Assembly: GCF_014287585.1 (NCBI RefSeq)
Contig: NZ_JACOOJ010000037.1
Location: forward strand, 1-56,288
DNA: 56,288 bases
Source of the DNA: Parabacteroides hominis
GTDB lineage: Bacteria > Bacteroidota > Bacteroidia > Bacteroidales > Tannerellaceae
Direction of reading: 5' to 3'
The translations under genes and the position numbers were made by a program. The notes under the pieces are model-generated. The model saw only the letters and a list, made by a program, of their open reading frames with translations, made no database searches and was not told the origin of the DNA. Below are positions 35,909-43,783 of the stretch, piece after piece; position 1 is the stretch's first letter; every line of letters starts with the position of its first letter.

Positions 35909-37801
35909 TTAGAATGTGCATCCGGCCTTTATCGCCTTTTGTTGCATTTGCTCCAGAGACTTCGCGTATGTCTTGTTCAGTCGATCCGAGCTATGGATTA
36001 CCCGATAATCGCTTGCACTCGCCCCGTCGGCCAAATCCGGTGAAATCGAATGGGCTTTATTCATACCTGCCGCACGTCCTTTTCGTCCTGCATTCGCCTC
36101 GGTTCCATGTGCCAGGCGGGAAGAAAGCCGTTTGATTTCGGAACGATAGAAAGCACAGTTGTTTCCGCCTCCACCTGAATTTCCCCCACTACTATAATCA
36201 GCTCCGGCATAACCTCCACCGTCATTTGCATGCGCGGCCAACGACATATTGCTCGTTGCCGACACATAACCGGCAACATCGCCTGACGCTAAACTATTCA
36301 CCGCCTGTCCGATCGAAGCGGCATCACCGCCGCCGTTCTTCACGGCATCTACAGCCAATGCCGTTCCCGCAGCAACCCCGATAATGTTTGCCGCAGTCAT
36401 AAAACCTTGTTCAACACGGTTCCATCGACGTTCGCGCCGGTCTTTCTTGGCTTGTTTCAGATTGGCTTCTATCTCTTTGTTCTCTGGGTCCAGTTTATTG
36501 GCAATCTTTAAACGGTTCATTCCTTCTTTAAAACTTTCCCCTTCAATATCCATAATCCCCAGATTATTATGGACCATTGCATAAGTCGGATCGATACACA
36601 GTATTTTCTTATATTGCACACGTGCTTCCGAATGCAAACCTGCTTCATCGTACACAACGGCTTTGGCAAACGCCCGATCCAGCAAATCATCCATTACCAG
36701 ACCATCGGCTCCGATCTGCCCGTGCTCGAAATTGATCCACCCGACAGAAGTCCCGCCAACAAAAGGTTCTATCCGGTCATAACTCGGAGGAACAAGCAAC
36801 GCTCCGGTCCGACTATACAGCCCGACTGACTCATCCTTATAAACAGCAAACATCTCGCTGTCCGGCATATATTCGATCATATCAAACGAACAAGAGATTA
36901 CCAGGCGTCCATAGTGATCCACTACGCCCCATTTGTCGTCCTGTGCAACCAAAGCAAAGCCATCGCCCACACGTGCAATTTCTTCATAGCGCATGGGGAC
37001 GGACCAAAGCGAATCAGCCGGAACGGAAGTACGGTAGAGGCTGTCCAAAATCAATGCGTCAGAGGCTTTCCCGGCCTCGTCTATTTTAACCAGCAGTTCG
37101 TCATACACTCCATTATCCCGGTCAGACTTTACTTTTTTAGCGGTTTCCTTATATAGTTTATTTGAAGTAGGAAGCTTCGTCATCATCTCCTTCAGCTTGT
37201 ATTTACAGGGAACGACAATTTTACCTTTCAGGTCGATCGCCCCGATCTTGCCGTCCATCTTCACAGCCGCCAGATCATTTTCCTCAAAATTCTCCGCCCA
37301 CTCGAATTTAGGAGGGATCACAAATCGCCCTGATTTATCGATAAACCCGTACATCCCGTCTTTCTTAACCACCGCCAGTCCCCGGCTGAATCCTTCTAAC
37401 TTGTCGACCGGTTCAAACTGCGGCTCGATGATAAAACGGTTATACCGGTCGATAAAACCGACCCTCCCGTTCAACTGCACGCCCGCAAGGTTCTCTCCAA
37501 ACCGTTTGGCTACTTTTTCATACTGAACAGGAATCGCCCATTCCGTCTCATAACCGACATGTAAGATATCATCCAACTGGTTTCCAAACGAAATCCCTGT
37601 ACCCAAAATCCCGTTATTGGAAAGCGTAGCCGCTTTCTGCCACCAACCGCTTTTCTCCCCTTTGTTCTCATATCCCCACCTCTTGTTCTCACCCGCCTTA
37701 GCAGACAGACCGGAGCCGTCGGCTTGGGCAAAACCCAAAACCGGAATTGCCCAAGCTAAAATGATAGCCCATTTAACCCCATTTGTCCAATACCTTTTCA
37801 T
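35909..37801 (-). CDS. Exported WG-repeat protein with TPR-like segment
   Basis: The 630-aa protein has a signal peptide (AIILAWAIPVLGFAQA). It continues with at least six WG (KWG-type) repeats, for example YGFIDKSGRFVIPPKFEWAE, IGAIDLKGKIVVPCKYKLKE, WGVVDHYGRLVISCSFDMIE and VGLYSRTGALLVPPSYDRIE. A TPR-like stretch (AKAVVYDEAGLHSEARVQYK.., MVHNNLGIMDIEGESFKEGM) follows, and the C-terminus is Gly/Ala/Ser-rich with GGGGNN. WG repeats are beta modules of unclear binding role. The start is ATG 37801, which fits the signal peptide and a promoter motif at 37867-37874; the open frame continues to 38029 without support. Confidence 0.85.
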   Translation of the reverse strand: MKRYWTNGVKWAIILAWAIPVLGFAQADGSGLSAKAGENKRWGYENKGEKSGWWQKAATLSNNGILGTGISFGNQLDDILHVGYETEWAIPVQYEKVAKRFGENLAGVQLNGRVGFIDRYNRFIIEPQFEPVDKLEGFSRGLAVVKKDGMYGFIDKSGRFVIPPKFEWAENFEENDLAAVKMDGKIGAIDLKGKIVVPCKYKLKEMMTKLPTSNKLYKETAKKVKSDRDNGVYDELLVKIDEAGKASDALILDSLYRTSVPADSLWSVPMRYEEIARVGDGFALVAQDDKWGVVDHYGRLVISCSFDMIEYMPDSEMFAVYKDESVGLYSRTGALLVPPSYDRIEPFVGGTSVGWINFEHGQIGADGLVMDDLLDRAFAKAVVYDEAGLHSEARVQYKKILCIDPTYAMVHNNLGIMDIEGESFKEGMNRLKIANKLDPENKEIEANLKQAKKDRRERRWNRVEQGFMTAANIIGVAAGTALAVDAVKNGGGDAASIGQAVNSLASGDVAGYVSATSNMSLAAHANDGGGYAGADYSSGGNSGGGGNNCAFYRSEIKRLSSRLAHGTEANAGRKGRAAGMNKAHSISPDLADGASASDYRVIHSSDRLNKTYAKSLEQMQQKAIKAGCTF

Positions 37802-37866
37802 ACACACTATATTTATTATTTGTACACCACCGTACCCTACTCTGCTTGCAATCTCTTTTCTATAAA

Positions 37867-37874
37867 CAAACCTA
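37867..37874 (-). promoter_or_regulatory. Promoter -7 element for the WG-repeat gene
   Basis: TAGGTTTG on the minus strand, 65 bases before the ATG. The remaining intergenic DNA up to 38086 shows nothing else. Confidence 0.4.
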
Positions 37875-38086
37875 AATATAGCTTTCAAATATATAAAAAC
37901 ACATTCTTTCAGGCAAGCAGTTTTTTTTCTAAAATCAGACAAGTTGCAGATTTTGCTGTTATGCGGAAGAAAACAACTAATAAGTGGAAACAAAAAAAGC
38001 ACCTCGGCTTCTCTTGTCGAAGAGTTCATTATAAAAAATTTTTACCCGCCGGATAAATGAAAAAACAATTAGGATATCCGGATTTG

Positions 38087-38848
38087 TTATATAATCTCCA
38101 ATAGTTCTTTCACCTTCCCGTAATACCGGCGCGAAGCGACCAGTTCGATATCATTGAAAGGGGGATAAAGGTGGCATTCGAGTGTTTTGTTTTCGATCGA
38201 ACATAAATAATCTATATTGACAATACAGTTCTGGCTGATCTGGACAAACGAAACACTCATGTTCAAAAGGTCACGGGCAGAAAGGCTCATTCGTAGTTTA
38301 TACTCCGTACGGTTGGCAAGATAAAGTTGCCAACAACGATACATATCGGAAAAGCGGAACATCAGGACATCACTACGCTTCAAAAACAACAAGCCGGTCA
38401 CCGTCTGAATGGCAAACTTGCAATCGTCCGCCAGCAAACGACGCATGGACTGTTCCATATTCACTTTATTCCGGTAGAAAACGCACCGAAAACGTTCGAT
38501 GACAGCATCCAGTTCTTCCGGAAGATAAGGCTTCAGCAAATAATCAAAGGCAGATGCCCTCAAAGCCTCCAAAACATATTTATCATAGGCGGTGTAAAAC
38601 ACGACACGCATATCCGCATGGACATCCGCACGAATACTCTGGCAGAGGTCGAAACCCGACATCTTCGGCATCTCCACATCCAGGAAAAGCAAGTCGGGCT
38701 GCTGACGAACAATTATTTTGCGCGCCTTCTCCGCCGATGTTGTCGTTTCCAGAATCCGGATGTCGTCATAGGCTGCCAAGTCATTGCTTAGATTACGGAT
38801 CGAAGCCGCTTCGTCATCTACAATTACAACAGAAATTTCATCATTCAT
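38087..38848 (-). CDS. LytTR-family response regulator
   Basis: The 253-aa regulator has an N-terminal receiver domain with phospho-acceptor Asp in PDLLFLDVEMPKMSGFDL and the conserved Lys in FDYLLKPYLPEEL. A C-terminal LytTR DNA-binding domain follows (FLKRSDVLMFRFSDMYRCWQ ... LNMSVSFVQISQNCIVNIDY ... ELVASRRYYGKVKELL). Its ATG overlaps the TGA of the kinase gene (ATGA), so the two are translationally coupled. Its partner kinase gene is broken by a duplication, which may leave this regulator unphosphorylated or driven by another source. Confidence 0.93.
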   Translation of the reverse strand: MNDEISVVIVDDEAASIRNLSNDLAAYDDIRILETTTSAEKARKIIVRQQPDLLFLDVEMPKMSGFDLCQSIRADVHADMRVVFYTAYDKYVLEALRASAFDYLLKPYLPEELDAVIERFRCVFYRNKVNMEQSMRRLLADDCKFAIQTVTGLLFLKRSDVLMFRFSDMYRCWQLYLANRTEYKLRMSLSARDLLNMSVSFVQISQNCIVNIDYLCSIENKTLECHLYPPFNDIELVASRRYYGKVKELLEII

Positions 38849-39435
38849 AACTCAAATGTATAATCAAACGGGACTATTATCGAAACTAAAGTGCCGTGGC
38901 CATCCGGTTCAAGGTGACTACGGTCATTTATAATAAAGCTCATTTTATTCTTATTCCGACTGTTCAGGATATCGACAGTCTGACGTAAAATTTCCAACCC
39001 GTATCCGGTCCCCTGCTCTTCCTGCCGGGGATTTCCGGAAACAGAGAGGCCGATGCCATTGTCTTCGATATCGATATAAAGAGATTGTCGTTTCTCCATT
39101 ATCCGTATTTGTATAGAGGCATTCTCGTCTTCCGGATCAAAAGCATATTTCACTGCGTTCTCGACCGGTATCTGGATCGACATGGAAGGGATCAGCCAGG
39201 TATCCGGTATGACGGAAGGCAAATCCCAGCCAATCCTGATCCGGGACGGATCACCCAGCAACCGCAATTGCAAATACTCTTTGACCAACTGTATTTCATC
39301 CTTTAGAGGGACGGCAATCTGTTCCGAGAATACCAGATTTCCTCTCAGGACTTTTATCAGCAGGCGGATCGGTTTATCCAGCCCCTCATATTGCCGGAAA
39401 GTCGGCAATATGATATTTAATGCATTAAATATCAT
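38845..39435 (-). CDS. C-terminal fragment of LytS-type histidine kinase (split gene)
   Basis: This frame holds the rest of the kinase: the helix after the phosphoacceptor (IILPTFRQYEGLDKPIRLLI), then a GHKL ATPase domain with the N-box 'IPVENAVKYAFD', the G1 box 'DIEDNGIGL' and the G2-like 'EQGTGYGLEILRQ'. It starts at an ATG (39435) that exists only because of the 46-bp tandem duplication at 39387-39478, so it carries FNALN but lacks the His-containing PHF. With one copy removed it joins the frame at 39425-40933 into a single 680-aa protein. It is probably non-functional alone unless the two parts associate. Confidence 0.8.
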   Translation of the reverse strand: MIFNALNIILPTFRQYEGLDKPIRLLIKVLRGNLVFSEQIAVPLKDEIQLVKEYLQLRLLGDPSRIRIGWDLPSVIPDTWLIPSMSIQIPVENAVKYAFDPEDENASIQIRIMEKRQSLYIDIEDNGIGLSVSGNPRQEEQGTGYGLEILRQTVDILNSRNKNKMSFIINDRSHLEPDGHGTLVSIIVPFDYTFEL

Positions 39436-39478
39436 ATTGCCGGAAAGTCGGCAATATGATATTTAATGCATTAAATAT
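39387..39478. repeat. 46-bp perfect tandem duplication with 40-bp palindromic junction
   Basis: Copy 1 is 39387-39432 and copy 2 is 39433-39478, identical in all 46 positions. Each copy contains the palindrome ATATTTAATGCATTAAATAT or its half. Across the junction, 39403-39442 reads the same on both strands (perfect 40-bp palindrome centred at 39422/39423). Because 46 is not a multiple of 3, the duplication shifts the kinase reading frame. Confidence 0.95.
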
Positions 39479-40933
39479 GAAGTGAGGGGAAATACGATTC
39501 CGGACTACTGCCATACGCAGGCGGTTCACGGTTGCCTTCTGTGTCCAATACTGCTTTTCCTGCTTCCTCCTCTTATACAAGATCCAGCAAAAAGAGGCTG
39601 AGAAAAACAAAAGGAACAACAAGACGCTATAAAGGGCAATTGTTTTCCAACGGGCCATCTCACTGCTTACTCCCATTAGCTGGAGATCTTTCTTCAATAA
39701 AGTAGTATCCTGCCTGTAACGGAAGTCGATTTCCGCCAGGCTGTTCTTCACTTTCACATTCCGCAACGAATCGTTAAACAAATCTGCTTTCGCCTTAAAT
39801 TCATAGGCTTTACGAAAATCTTTTTTCTTATAGTACAATTCTTGCATCCGGCGATTATTATAATAGGTATAAAGCGGATTGACCAAATGCAAATCATACG
39901 TACGGGACAGCAATTGTTCCGCCTTCGGGAGATCGTTCTCCAACAATGCCAATGAAACATACAAACCATCCATATAATAACGTAAAGACGGTTGTTCGTA
40001 AGCCTCCCCGAACAGCCGCCGTGCATCATCGAGATAGTAGCGAGCCGAATCCGGCTGTTTGTCCAATATAAATATTTCCCCCATGTTCCCCCGGACAATC
40101 GCCTTATAAAGCGGTTGAGGGAAATTATCCGTAATGCTGTCCGCTTTTTTGAACCAATCGAGGGCTTTTTCATATTCTTTGGTGTTATAATAATAATTCC
40201 CTCGTGTATTGCAAAAGAAATATCGTTCATAAGGTGTGCACAAACTGTCTGCCTGCTCTGCCAGAGTGAAATAAGCATCGGCTTCGGGATAGTTTTCCAA
40301 ATCCAGATACAGTTTAGCCAGACCTGAATAAATGGCAAAATGATCGCGAACGCCTGTTCCCAGCGAATCTGCCACAAGAAGAGCTTTCCGGTAATAGAAA
40401 CCGCACCGGGAAAAATCGCTGTTATGCAGGTAACAATCAGCCAAATTCATATAAACGGAAGGAAGCACGCTCCTGTTTTTTGTCGATTGCAAAATCGCGA
40501 CAGCCGATTTCAATACGGAGATAGCCGAATCGCGCTCACTTTGTTCCTGCCAGTAAACGCCTTGGTTATTATATGTTTCAGCCAATAAGTACAGATGATC
40601 GTCAGAAGAAGGATTATTACGGCAAAAATCGATTACCCGTGCATTTATGCGCATGGCGTCTTCCATCCGGTTCAAATAATAATAGCATTTGGATTCATGC
40701 GACAACAACATATTAATACACAAACTATCCTGCAGGCGCGACCGCATTCCGGAAAAGGCATCTATTGCCCTCTGCGGCGATCCGGCCATTGAATCCTGGT
40801 AAACAGCCAAGATCGAATCTGTCAGGATTCTTTCCGTATCGGATTCTCCGGACTGCTTATAGGAACAACTGCCTGACACCCACAAAACGGCCAATCCACA
40901 GAAACATATTTTCAGCAAATCTTTTATCATCAT
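39425..40933 (-). CDS. N-terminal part of TPR sensor histidine kinase (split gene)
   Basis: The 502-aa frame starts with a lipoprotein-type signal (FCGLAVLWVSGSCSYKQSG) followed by several TPR repeats (about residues 60-380, for example YLLAETYNNQGVYWQEQSER, YFCNTRGNYYYNTKEYEKAL and DWFKKAD). One membrane helix (ALYSVLLFLLFFSASFCWIL) follows, then the His_kinase motif ISPHFIFNALN. It reads into the second copy of a 46-bp duplication and stops at 39425, losing the ATPase domain. Bacteroidetes LytS-type kinases usually have exactly this TPR-TM-His-GHKL order in one chain, so this is a broken or switchable gene. No promoter motif is clear upstream. Confidence 0.85.
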   Translation of the reverse strand: MMIKDLLKICFCGLAVLWVSGSCSYKQSGESDTERILTDSILAVYQDSMAGSPQRAIDAFSGMRSRLQDSLCINMLLSHESKCYYYLNRMEDAMRINARVIDFCRNNPSSDDHLYLLAETYNNQGVYWQEQSERDSAISVLKSAVAILQSTKNRSVLPSVYMNLADCYLHNSDFSRCGFYYRKALLVADSLGTGVRDHFAIYSGLAKLYLDLENYPEADAYFTLAEQADSLCTPYERYFFCNTRGNYYYNTKEYEKALDWFKKADSITDNFPQPLYKAIVRGNMGEIFILDKQPDSARYYLDDARRLFGEAYEQPSLRYYMDGLYVSLALLENDLPKAEQLLSRTYDLHLVNPLYTYYNNRRMQELYYKKKDFRKAYEFKAKADLFNDSLRNVKVKNSLAEIDFRYRQDTTLLKKDLQLMGVSSEMARWKTIALYSVLLFLLFFSASFCWILYKRRKQEKQYWTQKATVNRLRMAVVRNRISPHFIFNALNIILPTFRQYDI

Positions 40934-41192
40934 TCATCCTCTCTAAAAATTATCTTAAAGAAACTGTTTTTTTATGAAACCCGCAAATAAAAAACAGAGG
41001 ATAAACAGACAAACAACCGATTATACAGATATGCGGCAATATTTCATGTTTTATTGAAATACTTTCACATCTATATGCCAGGATGCTTTTTCATTTATGA
41101 GGACAACCTTGCCTACAAGAGATTTGTTTATATCGAGACAGAGTTCAATCGGGAACTCGCCACGAATAGTAACAATAAAAAAACAACAAGTC

Positions 41193-41678
41193 ATGAAAAC
41201 TAAATTATCCATCTTGCTACTTTGTTTATGCAGCCTCACTTTATTCGCCGCATGCAACAACAGCCGGCAAAAACAAAAAGCACCTGCCGAGAACGTCGCA
41301 ACTCCCATCCTGAATTTCCTGAAACAGAAGTATCCGACTGCAACAATTCTGAAATCTGAAAAAGAAGCTAACGGGACGGAAGTGGATATACAAGAAAAGA
41401 ATGTACACAAAGAAGTATGGTTCGACTCAAAAGACCAATGGGTGTCCACACACTGGGAAATCAGCGGGCGGGACGTGCCTGTAGCGGTTATGGATGCGTT
41501 GCAGAGTTCGGCCTACAACCAATATGACGTAGAAGACGTCACAGTAATCGAACGGCCGGACGGTTTGTTTTACGATTTCGAACTGAAACAGAATAACAAC
41601 GAGATACATGTCGTACTCGACTCCAAAGCACAGGTTGTCACCAAAAGTGCGATGCTTGCCCCCGGATATGATTGGTAA
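41193..41678 (+). CDS. PepSY-like lipoprotein
   Basis: The 161-aa protein starts MKTKLSILLLCLCSLTLFAA with lipobox FAAC, then two BLIP/PepSY-like repeats (ILNFLKQKYPTATILKSEKE and VAVMDALQSSAYNQYDVEDV, each followed by beta strands: 'KEVWFDSKDQWVSTHWEI', 'GLFYDFELKQNNNEIHVVLD'). Such small envelope proteins are common in Bacteroidales; their function is unknown. The start is ATG 41193; the longer frame from 41097 has no signal peptide. It is divergent from the kinase gene by 259 bases, in which no clear promoter motif is seen. Confidence 0.8.
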   Translation: MKTKLSILLLCLCSLTLFAACNNSRQKQKAPAENVATPILNFLKQKYPTATILKSEKEANGTEVDIQEKNVHKEVWFDSKDQWVSTHWEISGRDVPVAVMDALQSSAYNQYDVEDVTVIERPDGLFYDFELKQNNNEIHVVLDSKAQVVTKSAMLAPGYDW

Positions 41679-41691
41679 ATTGACAGGTCGC

Positions 41692-42324
41692 TTACTTAAA
41701 ATGGGACTTTTCCCAGGTATAAACTTTAGGTTCATTCTTTAAGAAAGGTTCCACCTGCTTACGTTCGGCTTTCGTCAGGTATCGGGGTGTCGTATATTCG
41801 ACTGTCAACGTCTGGTCGTCGGGACTAAGCGAGTATTTCCGCAAGTCCATATCCAGACGGGCAGTCGCTTCGATAAAGGCGGTACGGTTCTTGTCGGCAT
41901 CATCTTCAATAAACCATTCTGCCGGGACCGGGGTGTACAAATCGGTAACATCCAGCGGCTTCCAGTCTGTCGTAAAAAACTCGACCTGGCTGTCGGGAAC
42001 GGGGCCGTACACGGTCGTGACCATACAAACGACATAGGTATCGTTGACCAGCGGCAGGAGTTTCATCTCCACCGTGCTGCGATCCGTCACCTGCAACAAC
42101 AGGTAATCATCCGTCAGCTTCTTCAGGGTAGAAAAACCGTTCATGGTGTTTTTCAACTTCGCTTCCTTTCCTGAATTATACAAGTCTATCAAATCTTTAC
42201 GCCAGGCATTTTCCAGCTGGGGAACATATTGGTCAGGCATGGCGACAAAAACCGCATCCATATCCTGCGCCTTCATCCCCCACACAAACACACAAAGCAA
42301 TATAGAAAGAAATAATCGTTTCAT
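41692..42324 (-). CDS. DUF3256 family exported protein
   Basis: The 210-aa protein has a signal peptide (MKRLFLSILLCVFVWGMKAQ) and a domain matching DUF3256: 'DAVFVAMPDQYVPQLENAWR', KDLIDLYNSG, LTDDYLLLQVTDRSTVEMKL, YVVCMVTTVYGPVPDSQVEF. Family function unknown; restricted mainly to Bacteroidales. It converges on the PepSY-like lipoprotein gene with 13 bases between stops. Confidence 0.85.
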   Translation of the reverse strand: MKRLFLSILLCVFVWGMKAQDMDAVFVAMPDQYVPQLENAWRKDLIDLYNSGKEAKLKNTMNGFSTLKKLTDDYLLLQVTDRSTVEMKLLPLVNDTYVVCMVTTVYGPVPDSQVEFFTTDWKPLDVTDLYTPVPAEWFIEDDADKNRTAFIEATARLDMDLRKYSLSPDDQTLTVEYTTPRYLTKAERKQVEPFLKNEPKVYTWEKSHFK

Positions 42325-42347
42325 ATCTTAAATTGAATTTACAGTGA

Positions 42348-42355
42348 CAAAGATA
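42348..42355 (-). promoter_or_regulatory. Promoter -7 element for the DUF3256 gene
   Basis: TATCTTTG on the minus strand, 23 bases before the start codon. Confidence 0.55.
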
Positions 42356-42368
42356 AAAATAAAATATC

Positions 42369-42376
42369 TACCTTTG
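42369..42376 (+). promoter_or_regulatory. Promoter -7 element for the 56-aa gene and vapD remnant
   Basis: TACCTTTG fits TAnnTTTG, 28 bases before the ATG at 42405. Confidence 0.55.
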
Positions 42377-42404
42377 CCATAAGTAATCGTAAAAGGTAAC
42401 GTAT

Positions 42405-42575
42405 ATGAAAACAGTAGGAGATAAAATATTAATTTCCCCTGATCTTACCCACTTGCCAAATTGGATAGAAGGGACAATTATCGAAGTGGAAAACAACCCA
42501 TTCGTGGGTGTCGTCATCTCTGCTGAGACCGAAGACTTGTTCAAACCTCAAAACCAAAAAGTATGTTTGCCATAA
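42405..42575 (+). CDS. Small protein upstream of vapD remnant (possible antitoxin)
   Basis: The 56-aa frame reads MKTVGDKILISPDLTHLPNW and continues IEGTIIEVENNPFVGVVISA, then ETEDLFKPQNQKVCLP. It is short, mixed-charge and beta-like, with no membrane segment. It has its own promoter motif and its end overlaps the start of a VapD-type toxin remnant by 13 bases, an arrangement typical of an antitoxin gene placed before its toxin. I do not recognise the family by sequence, so antitoxin is inference from position. It looks intact. Confidence 0.6.
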   Translation: MKTVGDKILISPDLTHLPNWIEGTIIEVENNPFVGVVISAETEDLFKPQNQKVCLP

Positions 42576-42788
42576 GTTTTGACATGTCGGTTTCCGTACT
42601 TGAAGAAAAACGGTTTTGAGTGGATTCAAGGAAGTACTTACCTTACTGCAAGTGATGATTTGGGAAACCTCTTCAGAGCTATAGAGGCCCTGAAAAAGAT
42701 CCAGTGGTTCTGCGAATCAGTCCGTGACATCAGAGGCTATAAAGTTGAAAACTGGTCAAACTTTACAGATATAGTAAAAAACATTTAG
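42563..42788 (+). pseudogene. Decayed VapD-type toxin (endoribonuclease) gene
   Basis: The frame starting at ATG 42563 encodes MFAISFDM, the conserved first strand of VapD proteins (Haemophilus VapD begins MYAIAFDL). It stops after 18 codons at TGA. The next frame then carries the rest of a VapD protein: YLKKNGFEWIQGSTYLTASD, DLGNLFRAIEALKKIQWFCE, SVRDIRGYKVENWSNFTDIV. About 20 central residues of the normal roughly 95 are missing and the frame is shifted, so a deletion has inactivated the gene. VapD is a Cas2-like ribonuclease toxin. A TTG at 42579 could express only the C-terminal part. Confidence 0.72.
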
Positions 42789-42792
42789 TGTT

Positions 42793-43689
42793 TTAGCGCG
42801 TACCGAGATACAGGAATATCATTCCTAATAATACTAAAAACAGGTCGATCGCCTTGCTTTTCAGGTTCTTTTCATGGAAGAACAAAGCACCGGCGATGAA
42901 GGTGACCAGCACATTGCTGCGACGCACCATCGAGACGATGGAAATCATCGAACCAGGGAAGGTCAGGGCATAAAAGTAAATCCAGTCCGCCACGCAGAGG
43001 AAGACGGAGATAAAAATAATGTTCCAGTGCCAGACAAACGGCGTCGTGCTTTTCCGGCGCGGATACCAGAGGAACAGGAGGATCGGCAACATCATCAGGC
43101 ATTGATAGACATTGAACCAGACCTGCACCGTCATCACATCCAGGCTTCCCATCAGGTGCTTGTCGTACAAACCGCTCGCCGCTCCGGTGAGGATGGACAA
43201 GACGGTAAAGAAGATCCATTTATTGTGCGTAAAACGGATGCCCTCTTTTTTCCCGGATGAAGAAAGGAGGTAGAAAGAAGCAATGGAAAGAATCACCCCG
43301 ATCCATTGATACACGTTCAGCCGTTCGCCAAAGATCAGCATGGCCCCAACCAGCGTCACGACCGGCTGCGTCGCCTTGATCGGCCCGGTAATGGTCAGCG
43401 GCAAATGCTTCAGGGCAAAATAACCGAATATCCAAGACGACAAGACGATCACGGCTTTTATAAACACTGCCACATGTGTCTCAAAAGGGACACGCGGCAC
43501 ATACAACATCGTCCCGTCGAGCACATCCGTAAAGAACGAAAGAAAAATAAAAGGGACGAAGATAAGACTGCTTATCAATGTATTGAAAAACAAAACCGGA
43601 ATAACGGCATTGCCATCCAACGAAATCTTTTTATTTACTTCATAACAGCCTAAAAGGAAGGCGGAGATGAAGGCTAATCCGAGCCACAT
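42793..43689 (-). CDS. EamA-family (DMT) membrane transporter
   Basis: The 298-aa protein has ten membrane segments in two EamA repeats, as in drug/metabolite transporters. Visible are MWLGLAFISAFLLGCYEVNK at the start, the first-repeat end 'KHLPLTITGPIKATQPVVTL' and the second-repeat 'FPGSMISIVSMVRRSNVLVT' with FLYLGTR at the end. The substrate is unknown. The start is ATG 43689; the longer frame from 43773 reads through the GTTGAAA repeat and the truA end. It follows truA on the same strand across that repeat. Confidence 0.88.
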   Translation of the reverse strand: MWLGLAFISAFLLGCYEVNKKISLDGNAVIPVLFFNTLISSLIFVPFIFLSFFTDVLDGTMLYVPRVPFETHVAVFIKAVIVLSSWIFGYFALKHLPLTITGPIKATQPVVTLVGAMLIFGERLNVYQWIGVILSIASFYLLSSSGKKEGIRFTHNKWIFFTVLSILTGAASGLYDKHLMGSLDVMTVQVWFNVYQCLMMLPILLFLWYPRRKSTTPFVWHWNIIFISVFLCVADWIYFYALTFPGSMISIVSMVRRSNVLVTFIAGALFFHEKNLKSKAIDLFLVLLGMIFLYLGTR

Positions 43690-43690
43690 A

Positions 43691-43783
43691 ACAGTTGAAA
43701 GTTGAGAATTGAAAGTTGAAAGTTTCTGAATAATATTTTTTCCCCTAAAAAAGGCACAACTGTCAACTTTCAACTTTCAACTG
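43691..43783. repeat. Inverted GTTGAAA-repeat element between truA and the EamA gene
   Basis: The left arm (43691-43724) is built from GTTGAAA-type heptads. The right arm (43757-43783) is the reverse complement (GTCAACTTTCAACTTTCAAC), around a loop of about 32 bases. It is the same family as 28911-28999. Its right arm encodes the last six residues and stop of TruA. Confidence 0.8.

Noticed and set aside
39387..39478. Programmed ribosomal frameshift joining the two kinase frames
   Set aside because: No slippery heptamer is evident, and a simple tandem duplication fully explains the shift. Translating through would insert about 15 extra residues at the active site.
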